In this document: positions 34,942-41,440 of the stretch, in pieces
How the letters are laid out: each line of letters begins with the position of its first letter
How positions within the stretch are numbered: the stretch's first letter is position 1
Assembly (NCBI GenBank): GCA_017444065.1
Contig: JAFSXJ010000101.1
Span: 1-42,117 of the forward strand
Length of the DNA: 42,117 nucleotides
Source: Paludibacteraceae bacterium
GTDB taxonomy: Bacteria > Bacteroidota > Bacteroidia > Bacteroidales > Paludibacteraceae
Direction: 5' to 3'
Notes under the pieces: model-generated
What the model was told of the DNA's origin: nothing
The model's input: only the letters and a program-made list of their open reading frames with translations
Database searches by the model: none
Made by a program: the position numbers and the translations under genes

Positions 34942-36000
34942 ATGAAAAGAATTTTATTCCCGATTCTATTTATGTTGGTGGTGGTATTTGGCGGATGTAA
35001 CGTCAATACTCCCGACCAACCTGCAAAAACGTATTTTACGTTATGGAATGACTGCGAAGCATTGACCGCCTTGCAGGATTATGTAACGGATGTAACCAAT
35101 CCTCAGTCCGCTAACTTCATCCCTGCCGAAGACCGTATCGCTACCTTCGACATGGACGGCACGTTTGTCGGCGAACTCTATCCTACGTACTTTGAATACA
35201 ACTTGTTAGAGTACCGCGTGCTGGAGGATGCCGCTTACAAAGACAAGGCACCGGACGATGTGAAGCAGGCGGCACAAGCCATCCGCGACTTTGTGCGCAA
35301 CGGCACCAAGCTGCCGGAACCCTTCGACCTGATTCATGCCAATGCTGCCGCCAAGGCATACGCCGGCATGACACTTGCCGAGTTCGACAACTACGTGACC
35401 ACCTACGCCAAGACGCCCGCCAACGGCTTCACAGGTATGACTTACGGCGAGAGCTTCTACAAGCCCATGTTAGAGGTGTTCGACTACCTGAAGGATAACG
35501 GCTTCGCCTATTATGTCGTTTCCGGTTCAGACCGGTTCATCTGCCGCGCATTGGTGCGCTCCATAGGTATAGCACCCAACCGCGTCATCGGCATGGATGT
35601 GAGGCTGTGCGCGAGCAATCAGGGCGATGTGCCCGGAGTGGAATATACCATGGGCAAGGAGGAGGATGTCCTCCGCACGGACGAGTTGTTCATCAAGAAC
35701 CTGAAGACGAACAAGGTGGTGCAGATTGAGCAGGAGATAGGCAAGGTGCCCGTACTGTCGTTCGGCAACAGCAGCGGCGACTGCGCGATGCACAACTTCT
35801 GCCTGGGCAATGAGCAGTACAAGTCAGCAGCGTTCATGCTTGTGGCGGACGATGACGCCCGTGACCATGCCAACCTGGAAGAAGGTGCCCGGCGCGAGGC
35901 GAAATGGCGTGAGGCAGGTTATCACGTCATCTCAATGAAGAATGACTTCAAGACCATCTATGGCAACGGGGTAGAGAAGAGCGATTTCATCTTTGAGTAA
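34942..36000 (+). CDS. HAD-superfamily phosphatase lipoprotein
   Basis: The ATG at 34942 gives 352 residues and a lipoprotein signal (VVFGGC, Cys19), so this HAD enzyme is exported. HAD motifs are intact: DMDGT with nucleophile Asp70 and acid Asp72, SGSDRF near 194-199, and the acidic SFGNSSGDCAM at 273-283. A helical cap lies at about 80-185. It resembles phosphoserine-phosphatase-like proteins; the substrate is unknown, and an envelope phosphate-scavenging role is inference. It has its own promoter. The last 43 bp have a diverged second copy at 37319-37361. Confidence 0.88.
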   Translation: MKRILFPILFMLVVVFGGCNVNTPDQPAKTYFTLWNDCEALTALQDYVTDVTNPQSANFIPAEDRIATFDMDGTFVGELYPTYFEYNLLEYRVLEDAAYKDKAPDDVKQAAQAIRDFVRNGTKLPEPFDLIHANAAAKAYAGMTLAEFDNYVTTYAKTPANGFTGMTYGESFYKPMLEVFDYLKDNGFAYYVVSGSDRFICRALVRSIGIAPNRVIGMDVRLCASNQGDVPGVEYTMGKEEDVLRTDELFIKNLKTNKVVQIEQEIGKVPVLSFGNSSGDCAMHNFCLGNEQYKSAAFMLVADDDARDHANLEEGARREAKWREAGYHVISMKNDFKTIYGNGVEKSDFIFE

Positions 36001-36030
36001 ACCCTGCTTCTGCCATTTCTGCTCATGGCG

Positions 36031-36084
36031 TATTTGGGTGAAGAGTCTCTGAACCGACTACGGACTGAATAAGCGAACTTCGGA
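36031..36084 (+). pseudogene. Relic of an iron alcohol dehydrogenase N-terminus
   Basis: This 54-bp stretch matches 48 of 54 bases of 21457-21510 in the intact iron alcohol dehydrogenase (YLGEESLNRLRTE against YFGEESLNKLRTE). One change turns Leu TTA into TAA. Nothing similar continues on either side, so only a fragment survives 30 bp after the HAD gene. Confidence 0.8.
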
Positions 36085-36111
36085 TTTCGGCGAAGAGTAT
36101 GACGCCTATTG

Positions 36112-36131
36112 CCGCCGCACAAGGCGGTTTT
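36112..36131 (+). terminator. Weak candidate terminator
   Basis: CCGCC (36112-36116), loop GCACAA, GGCGG (36123-36127), then TTTT. The stem has only five pairs; it could end HAD-gene transcription. Confidence 0.4.
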
Positions 36132-36347
36132 AACAATGTCGTGCTGACGTCACGACGTCAAGACGAAGGACTTCCCCACGAAATGACGTCATAGCGGAAT
36201 AGACACAGACTCCAAAGAGGCCGAACACAGATTATCTTAGGGTTTACTTGCATTCCTTGCACGGAAAATTGCAAATATTTTTATGTTTCTTGGACGTTTG
36301 ATAAAATTTGTACTACCTGATCAATCCTTCAAGATAGTTTGTAACGC
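36132..36347. other. Spacer with TGACGTCA palindromes and no gene
   Basis: No gene is supported. TGACGTCA occurs at 36144-36151 and 36184-36191, with a third GACGTC at 36154-36159. Short protein-like text (FNNVVLTSRRQDEGLPHEMTS, then after a one-base shift GIDTDSKEAEHRLS) at about 36128-36240 hints at another decayed coding fragment of unknown family. Confidence 0.4.
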
Positions 36348-36692
36348 ATGGAAATAAGTGAATTATTAGAGTTTACGGACAGGGCGCAATTGCGGCAGTG
36401 GCTCACGGACAACCACGCCACGGCAAAAGAGTGCTGGGTGACGATGTATCGCACGAAGATTCCGCGTGCGGACGCCATCCCTTATCTGGACGTAGTGGAA
36501 GAAGCTCTTTGTTTCGGTTGGATAGACAGCACTCAGAAACGTCTGCCAGACGGACGCAACGCGCAGCGACTTTCGCCGCGCCGCAAGAACAGCCATTGGA
36601 CGGAACTGAACCGGCAACGCTGTGCTGACTTAGAGCGCCGCGGCCTCATGACTGATGCAGGTAGAGACGTACAAATCAGACATTACGAATGA
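36348..36692 (+). CDS. YdeI/OmdA-family protein, C-terminally shortened
   Basis: The 114 residues match the N-terminal half of the YdeI family (ECWVTMYRTK, DVVEEALCFGWIDSTQKRLPDGR, RLSPRRKNSHWTELNRQR). Family members usually run to about 180-200 residues. Here the homology stops after LMTDAG and the frame ends within nine codons (RDVQIRHYE), with no continuation in another frame, so the 3' part looks deleted. It may be inactive. The family is linked to bacteriocin or stress protection in some bacteria; the role is unknown here. No clear promoter is visible. Confidence 0.7.
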   Translation: MEISELLEFTDRAQLRQWLTDNHATAKECWVTMYRTKIPRADAIPYLDVVEEALCFGWIDSTQKRLPDGRNAQRLSPRRKNSHWTELNRQRCADLERRGLMTDAGRDVQIRHYE

Positions 36693-36774
36693 CCGCATAG
36701 GAAATCATACAGCGCATAGATAGGCCGTGGAGCTTCTTCTAATGTGTCGCCTGATAGCCTAATTTCCGTCATTG

Positions 36775-36805
36775 AGACCTCGGTTGTTACGCTGAGGTCT
36801 TTGTG
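36775..36805 (+). terminator. Candidate intrinsic terminator after the YdeI-like gene
   Basis: AGACCTCGG (36775-36783) pairs with CTGAGGTCT (36792-36800), including one G-U pair, around an 8-base loop, followed by TTTGTG. The T tract is short. Confidence 0.55.
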
Positions 36806-36840
36806 TGGGTAGTAGAATAATCTACGAAAATCCTATCTAA

Positions 36841-36873
36841 AACCTATGAATAACCTATGAATCACCTACGAAT
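36841..36873 (+). repeat. 11-bp tandem repeat A
   Basis: AACCTATGAAT at 36841 and 36852, and the variant CACCTACGAAT at 36863. The period equals that of the neighbouring array although the sequence differs. Confidence 0.85.
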
Positions 36874-36890
36874 AACATAAGTTTATCTGC

Positions 36891-36967
36891 ATGCAATCCG
36901 CATGCAATATGTATACAATCCGTATGCATTATGTATGCAATCCGTATGCAATATGTATGCAGTCTGC
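36891..36967 (+). repeat. 11-bp tandem repeat B with 22-bp higher order
   Basis: Seven 11-bp units start at 36891, 36902, 36913, 36924, 36935, 36946 and 36957. They largely alternate between ATGCAATCCGT-like and ATGCAATATGT-like forms, giving a 22-bp super-repeat. There are no unique spacers, so it is not CRISPR-like. Confidence 0.9.
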
Positions 36968-37028
36968 ATGCAGAAGTGGTGAAGATTCCGGATGTTAGCA
37001 AGGGAAATCCTGAAAAAAGTGTCCCTAC

Positions 37029-37062
37029 AATGATAAATGATAATTGACAATTGACAGTTATC
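37029..37062 (+). repeat. Stutter repeat of AATTGACA words
   Basis: AATGATAAATGATAATTGAC, then AATTGACAGTTATC. It shares AATTGACAATTGA with the reverse strand of 13071-13107 and CAGTTATC with 17996-18049. Confidence 0.7.
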
Positions 37063-37139
37063 GCGTGCCCCAAAAGTGCAATAAACATGTACAAAAATGC
37101 AGATTTCAGCGGATGAATATAAAGAAAGTCCTCTATTTT

Positions 37140-37171
37140 CTTGCAAAAGTCAGATTTTTTTTGTACCTTTG
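37140..37171 (+). promoter_or_regulatory. Promoter of the hydrolase-acetyltransferase-msrC operon
   Basis: CTTG (37140-37143, one mismatch to TTTG), 20 bp, TACCTTTG (37164-37171). Transcription would start near 37178, inside the 15-bp repeat array, giving a leader of about 200 nt before the ATG at 37379. Confidence 0.78.
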
Positions 37172-37175
37172 CATC

Positions 37176-37251
37176 AGATTGCTTTGCGTGAGATTGTTTT
37201 TACGTGCGATTGCTTTGCGTCAGATTGCTTTGCGTCAGATTGTTGCATAGG
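37176..37251 (+). repeat. 15-bp repeat array at the transcript start
   Basis: Five units related to AGATTGCTTTGCGTC start at 37176, 37191, 37207, 37222 and 37237. The first and last vary; the third and fourth are almost identical. The array begins 5 bp after the -7 element, so it forms the 5' end of the mRNA. Confidence 0.88.
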
Positions 37252-37318
37252 TGTGCGCCGGCATCATGTGCAACGTGGCTGAACAAGCGGAATGCCTTTG
37301 TCGGTTCCTGAAACCAAG

Positions 37319-37361
37319 CTACGGCAACAGAATAGAGAAGACCGATTTTATCTTCGAGTAA
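37319..37361 (+). pseudogene. Relic of the 3' end of a second HAD phosphatase gene
   Basis: The 43 bp match 36 of 43 positions of 35958-36000, the end of the intact HAD gene (YGNRIEKTDFIFE and stop against YGNGVEKSDFIFE and stop). Most differences are synonymous, so it once belonged to a functional paralogue whose body is gone. It now lies in the leader of the hydrolase operon, 17 bp before the ATG. Confidence 0.82.
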
Positions 37362-37378
37362 CTGCAGAGAGTTGTACA

Positions 37379-38110
37379 ATGGACTTTCACGATTACGGAA
37401 CATATGGTCAACCGACCTTGCTGCTGCTGCCTGGACTGGGCGTGTCGCAGGAGATATTCCTGCCGCTGATTGAACGTCTGCATGACAGGTTCTATATTAT
37501 CGCAGCAGCCGTGGATGGTTTCATCTTGGGCAGGCAGACTCGTTTCACGTCCGTTGATGACCAGGCGTCACAGGTTATCCGATATGTACAGAGAGAATCA
37601 GGCGGACATCTGGATGTGGCGTATGGATTGTCATTGGGCGGCAAGATACTCTCGCGCATACTGGAACGCAACGAGATAGTGATTGACCATGCCGTTATGG
37701 ACGCCGCACCATTGCTACCGCTGCCAAGATGGACAGTCAACCCGCTGCGTTATTACCAAGCGTTTAATGTCTGGACGTGCTACCATTGGACGGGTTTCTG
37801 GAAACGAGTGTTCCGCAGCCACTATTTCGATGTGCTGCTGGACGAGTGCAAGAAAGTCTTTCCCTACGGCGGCACGCAAGCTGTCAGGGATGGCTATAAG
37901 TCCGTTTATACCAGCCGTTTGGAGTCCATCCATGGTGCAGATATTCATTTCTGGTACGGCACGAAGGAAGCCTTTGTCGCCAAGCCGCAGGTGAAGCATC
38001 TGCTCACGCTCTGTCCGTCCGCCCACGTGGAAGTCTTCGACAGCATGAACCACGGTCAGCTGCTCATCGACCATCCCGACGAGGTCGCCAAACGAATAAT
38101 GGAATTATGA
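37379..38110 (+). CDS. Alpha/beta hydrolase
   Basis: The ATG at 37379 is chosen because in-frame codons further up come from the HAD relic and leader. The 243-residue protein has an oxyanion-type LLLLPGLGVSQE near 15-26, the nucleophile elbow YGLSLGGK near 84-91 and the C-terminal histidine in SMNHGQLLIDHPDE near 224-237. An acid residue is likely in HFWYGTKEAF near 198. The fold covers esterases, lipases and related enzymes; no substrate is evident. It is the first gene of a tight operon and overlaps the next by 4 bp. Confidence 0.85.
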   Translation: MDFHDYGTYGQPTLLLLPGLGVSQEIFLPLIERLHDRFYIIAAAVDGFILGRQTRFTSVDDQASQVIRYVQRESGGHLDVAYGLSLGGKILSRILERNEIVIDHAVMDAAPLLPLPRWTVNPLRYYQAFNVWTCYHWTGFWKRVFRSHYFDVLLDECKKVFPYGGTQAVRDGYKSVYTSRLESIHGADIHFWYGTKEAFVAKPQVKHLLTLCPSAHVEVFDSMNHGQLLIDHPDEVAKRIMEL

Positions 38111-38685
38111 TACCTATGATGACTGCGAAAGAGAAGATGCTGGCAGGCGAACTGTATGACGCCCGCAACCGCGACCTATTGGAAGAACTGAACGCCGTCA
38201 AAGTAAAGTGTCAGCAGTACAACAACCTGTTGCCGACGGATTTTGCGGCACGGAACGCGATGCTTGTAGCCATGCTCGGGCAGGCGGATGCTGACACCTT
38301 CATCAACCAGCCATTCTACTGCGACTACGGCAAGCATATACGCGTCGGGAAGCGTTTCTTCGCCAACTTCGGGCTGACCGTGTTGGACGAGGCGTATGTC
38401 ACTATCGGCGATGACTGCTTCATCGGTCCTGGTGTGCATATCTATACCGCCTGCCACAGTACGAACCCTGTCGAGCGTGCTACGCGTCAGGAGTGGGCAA
38501 AGCCAGTGACCATCGGCAATAATGTATGGATAGGCGGCAATGTGACCATCCTGCCGGGTGTGACCATCGGCGACAACTGCACGATAGGTGCCGGAAGCGT
38601 CGTCACCCGTGACATCCCTGCCGATAGCATCGCCGCCGGCAATCCTGCACGAATAATAAAAAAGATATGTAATGATATGATATGA
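38107..38685 (+). CDS. Sugar O-acetyltransferase, maltose acetyltransferase-like
   Basis: The 192-residue protein has the N-terminal Mac domain (MTAKEKMLAGELYDARNRDL) and a left-handed beta-helix of hexapeptide repeats (VTIGNNVWIGGNVTILPGVT, IGDNCTIGAGSVVTRDIPAD). The catalytic histidine lies in YTACHSTNP near 117. It transfers acetyl from acetyl-CoA to a sugar hydroxyl. It overlaps both neighbours by 4 bp (ATGA). A start at the internal MMTAKEK Met is also possible. Confidence 0.92.
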   Translation: MIPMMTAKEKMLAGELYDARNRDLLEELNAVKVKCQQYNNLLPTDFAARNAMLVAMLGQADADTFINQPFYCDYGKHIRVGKRFFANFGLTVLDEAYVTIGDDCFIGPGVHIYTACHSTNPVERATRQEWAKPVTIGNNVWIGGNVTILPGVTIGDNCTIGAGSVVTRDIPADSIAAGNPARIIKKICNDMI

Positions 38686-39128
38686 CAAAGCAAGAACGAT
38701 ACCGTACTGTTCTGCCGCAGATTGCCGCCTTGGTATCCGGTGAGTCGGACATGATTGCCAACATGGCGAACGTCGTAGCAGTCTTGCATCAGACGTTTGG
38801 ATTCTGGTGGACAGGCTTCTACCGTGTGGAAGGCAACGAACTGGTGCTGGGTCCGTTTCAGGGGCCAGTAGCCTGCACACGTATCCCGTTCGGTCGGGGC
38901 GTATGCGGTACGGCATGGGAACGCGCAGAGACGGTGATTGTGCCCGACGTGCATCAGTTTGTCGGACATATAGCCTGCTCCGCAGCCTCCAAGAGCGAAA
39001 TTGTCGTGCCTGTCAGCCGGGCAGGGCAGGTTGTTGCGATTCTGGACATCGATAGCGAGGAGTACAACACTTTCGATGCCACCGACCGGCAGTACTTGGA
39101 GAGAATAGCTGAATACCTCTCAAGATGA
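38682..39128 (+). CDS. msrC: Free methionine-(R)-sulfoxide reductase (GAF domain)
   Basis: A 148-residue single GAF domain. Its three cysteines, 65 (PVACTRIPFG), 75 (GRGVCGTAW) and 99 (HIACSAASKSEIVVP), have the same 10- and 24-residue spacing as the catalytic and resolving cysteines of the fRMsr family. It reduces free methionine R-sulfoxide in the cytosol, using thioredoxin-type electrons. It overlaps both neighbours by 4 bp. A secreted glutathione peroxidase 2.3 kb downstream also deals with oxidants. Confidence 0.93.
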   Translation: MTKQERYRTVLPQIAALVSGESDMIANMANVVAVLHQTFGFWWTGFYRVEGNELVLGPFQGPVACTRIPFGRGVCGTAWERAETVIVPDVHQFVGHIACSAASKSEIVVPVSRAGQVVAILDIDSEEYNTFDATDRQYLERIAEYLSR

Positions 39129-39502
39129 AAATACACGCCATCGTGATACAGTTGTTCCGTAAATATGCATCTGTGGTCGTGCTCACGTTGATGAGCGTTT
39201 TTGGTGTGTGCCTTGTCGCGGACGAGTGGGATGACATGCAGCGCGCATGGGAAGACCTGCAGATAGAGGCGATGGCGGAGATTGAGGTGGAAGACTTCGA
39301 ATGGGACGAGGACGGCTGCGACAACGGCGACGGACAAGTGCGCCTGCGCATGAACCTCTCTGACGGGATTGTGTCTGTAGCCATCAGTCAGGTGCAGCCG
39401 ACGTGCAGCACTGCTCTTCAGTCCGACGAGCAGAAACGCGGACTGGTGCGCCGCTATGCTCCGCGAAAAGGCATTGTATGCACTAACTATATACTCACAT
39501 AA
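39125..39502 (+). CDS. Small unknown protein with an N-terminal hydrophobic helix
   Basis: A 125-residue product with a basic start, a hydrophobic helix at about 14-31 (signal or anchor), a very acidic stretch (ADEWDDMQRAWEDLQ to EDFEWDEDGCDNG, about 32-68) and a basic tail. I do not recognise it. Its ATGA overlap with msrC and the terminator 4 bp after its stop argue for a real last gene of the operon. An extracytoplasmic location is likely. Confidence 0.65.
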   Translation: MKIHAIVIQLFRKYASVVVLTLMSVFGVCLVADEWDDMQRAWEDLQIEAMAEIEVEDFEWDEDGCDNGDGQVRLRMNLSDGIVSVAISQVQPTCSTALQSDEQKRGLVRRYAPRKGIVCTNYILT

Positions 39503-39505
39503 CAC

Positions 39506-39544
39506 AAATGGTATAGACTCTGACGGGTTTATACCATTTTTTTT
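39506..39544 (+). terminator. Strong intrinsic terminator
   Basis: AAATGGTATA (39506-39515) pairs with TATACCATTT (39530-39539) over ten bases, with a 14-base loop, and runs into eight T in total (39537-39544). It closes the four-gene operon. Confidence 0.88.
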
Positions 39545-39562
39545 GTTAACAAACAATAAAAC

Positions 39563-39597
39563 AAATGATAAAATGGAAAATGTCCCAATGGTAAATC
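39563..39597 (+). repeat. Stutter repeat at the start of the Na/Pi transporter gene
   Basis: AAATGATAAAATGGAAAATG, then TCCCAATGGTAAATC. It writes the first codons of the transporter (MENVPMVN), and it shares AATGGTAAAT with 29440-29480. Confidence 0.65.
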
Positions 39598-41285
39598 TTA
39601 TGACGCTCCTCGGTTCCGTAGCGATGCTGATGTACGGAATGAAAGTGATGAGCGAAGGCCTGCAGAAGATGGCGGGCAGCAAACTCAGTAACGTGCTCGG
39701 CACGATGACTACGAACCGCATCGCAGGCGTACTCACCGGCGCAGGTATCACGGCCGCCATCCAGTCGTCCACAGCAACGACGGTCATGACCGTCAGCTTC
39801 GTTTCGGTGGGAATCCTCTCGCTGGCGCAAGCCATCTCGGTTATCATGGGTGCGAACATCGGAACAACGTTCACGGCGTGGATCATGGTTCTCGGCGGCG
39901 GGTCGTTTGACCTCAGGTTTGTGGTCTATTCCGTCATCATCCTTGCCGTGGCGCTCATCCACTACAGGCGTAACACCGACATGGGCGAGTTCCTGCTCGG
40001 TCTGTCGCTCATGCTGCTGGGTCTGACTACCCTCAAAATCAATGCTACAGAGATGCATCTCGACCGGATACCTGCCGTGCGCGATTTCTTCGTCGCCACA
40101 TCCAGCTGGGGCTACGGCAGTTACTTCCTGTATCTGCTGGTAGGCGGTATTCTGACGTTTGCGGTGCAGTCTTCGGCGGCCATCATGGCTATCACCATGA
40201 CGCTCTGCTCGGCGCACGTGCTGCCTATTGACATGGGCATATCGCTCGTCCTTGGCGAGAATATCGGCACGACCATCACATCGAATATTGTCGCCCTCTC
40301 CGCTTCCGTCCAGGCACGCCGTGCTGCGATGGCGCACCTCGTATTCAACCTTTTCGGCGTCATTTGGGTGCTATGTTTCTTCCGCCCGTTCGTAGGCATG
40401 GTCTGCCGCTTGTGGGGAGTGGACTTTGAGCCGGGCATCCCCAGCGATGTCTCGCCCGACAGGCTGAACGCCGTCCTTGCCACCTTCCATACCGCGTTCA
40501 ACGTCACCAACACGCTCATCCTCATCTGGGTAGTGCCGCTGTTGGAGCGCGTGGTAATGAGGATCATCCCTTCTGCACCGGAGCAGAAGGAAAGCAAGAG
40601 CCATCTGCAGTTCATCTCCGGCGGCCTTATGTCCACGTCCGAGTTGTCCATCCTGCAGGCATGGAAGGAAGTGCAGGTGTTTGCCGAACGCGCACAGCGC
40701 ATGGTCGGCATGATCTACGACCTGCTCGACGAGCAGGATGACGAACGTTTCAACGCCATCGCCCAACGCGTGGAGAAGTACGAAGGGATATGCGACCGCA
40801 TGGAGGTGGAGATTGCTGAGTACCTCAACCTTGTCGCGGACGGACGTCTGTCCGACCAGTCCAAGCACGAGGTGCATCAGATGCTGCGTATCATCAGCGA
40901 ACTCGAATCCGTGGGCGACGCCAACTACAACCTCTCGCGCTATATACGCCACCGCCGCGACAGCCGCATCCTGTTCACCGAAGAGTTGAACGGCAACGTC
41001 AAGACAATGCTCAACCTCGTCAGCCTGGCAGGTTACAAGATGGTGAAAGCACTTGAGCGCGGCACAATCACCCCGGACGCTTTCACAGAAATGACTGCTC
41101 TGGAGCACGAAATAAACAGTCTGCGCGACATACTCAAGAGCCGTAACCTGCAGAGCATAACCGGCAAACAATACGACTACTCCACCGGCATCAATTACAT
41201 GGACATCATCCGCGAGATGGAGAAAATGGCGGACTATATCATCAACGTCGAGGAAGTGCTCTACGAACACAAACATGATAAGTAG
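39573..41285 (+). CDS. Na/Pi cotransporter family protein with PhoU-like domain
   Basis: The ATG at 39573 gives 570 residues; a start at 39588 (MVNLMTLLG) is possible, while earlier in-frame starts lie upstream of the terminator. The two inverted transport repeats each carry the sodium/phosphate QSS motif (QSSTATTVMTVS at 64-75, QSSAAIMAITMT at 199-210) and GANIGTT/GENIGTT. After about eight helices a cytoplasmic helical PhoU-like region runs from about 355 to the end (EYLNLVADGRLSD, SELESVGDANYNLSRY). It imports phosphate with Na+ or regulates it. No consensus promoter is clear in the 28 bp after the terminator, so initiation may occur within or upstream of it. Confidence 0.92.
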   Translation: MENVPMVNLMTLLGSVAMLMYGMKVMSEGLQKMAGSKLSNVLGTMTTNRIAGVLTGAGITAAIQSSTATTVMTVSFVSVGILSLAQAISVIMGANIGTTFTAWIMVLGGGSFDLRFVVYSVIILAVALIHYRRNTDMGEFLLGLSLMLLGLTTLKINATEMHLDRIPAVRDFFVATSSWGYGSYFLYLLVGGILTFAVQSSAAIMAITMTLCSAHVLPIDMGISLVLGENIGTTITSNIVALSASVQARRAAMAHLVFNLFGVIWVLCFFRPFVGMVCRLWGVDFEPGIPSDVSPDRLNAVLATFHTAFNVTNTLILIWVVPLLERVVMRIIPSAPEQKESKSHLQFISGGLMSTSELSILQAWKEVQVFAERAQRMVGMIYDLLDEQDDERFNAIAQRVEKYEGICDRMEVEIAEYLNLVADGRLSDQSKHEVHQMLRIISELESVGDANYNLSRYIRHRRDSRILFTEELNGNVKTMLNLVSLAGYKMVKALERGTITPDAFTEMTALEHEINSLRDILKSRNLQSITGKQYDYSTGINYMDIIREMEKMADYIINVEEVLYEHKHDK

Positions 41286-41298
41286 GCGTGAAAATAAT

Positions 41299-41422
41299 AT
41301 CGTGTGCGATATTTTGCAATGTCTGTTTTGTAATTTGCACAAAAGCATATTCTGTTTTGCACTTTTTCGATAAATCGCTTGCGATATAAAAATATTTTTT
41401 GTACCTTTGCATCGCAAACGAC
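41299..41422. promoter_or_regulatory. Three ATCG-N4-CGAT dyads around the gpx promoter
   Basis: ATCGTGTGCGAT at 41299-41310, ATCGCTTGCGAT at 41374-41385 and ATCGCAAACGAC at 41411-41422 (one mismatch). The second overlaps the -33 element and the third lies at the expected transcript start. The first can also form a 7-bp hairpin followed by TT, so it may double as a weak terminator for the preceding gene. A regulator binding site is inference. Confidence 0.5.
41378..41409 (+). promoter_or_regulatory. Promoter of the glutathione peroxidase gene
   Basis: CTTG (41378-41381), 20 bp, TACCTTTG (41402-41409). The expected start is near 41416, some 25 nt before the ATG at 41441. Confidence 0.8.
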
Positions 41423-41440
41423 ATAATCAGCGCAAATCTT

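Larger units (their letters stand above)
36693..37139. other. Gene-free stretch with a terminator and repeat arrays
   Basis: No coding sequence is supported. It holds a hairpin terminator (36775-36805), two 11-bp arrays (36841-36873, 36891-36967) and a stutter repeat (37029-37062). The promoter of the next operon begins at 37140. Confidence 0.7.

Noticed and set aside
36841-36967. CRISPR-like array
   Set aside because: Units are 11 bp and contiguous with no unique spacers, and no cas gene is near.
37097-37282. Small open frame with DCFAS repeats
   Set aside because: It is a translation of the 15-bp DNA array at the transcript start, without a plausible start site.
38954-39886. Antisense open frame spanning msrC, the unknown gene and the terminator
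   Set aside because: It crosses an intrinsic terminator and three well-supported features; the composition is not protein-like.
40371-41417. Long antisense open frame opposite the Na/Pi transporter
   Set aside because: Its translation is rich in His, Val and Asp with no family motif, and it mirrors the codon structure of the clear transporter gene.
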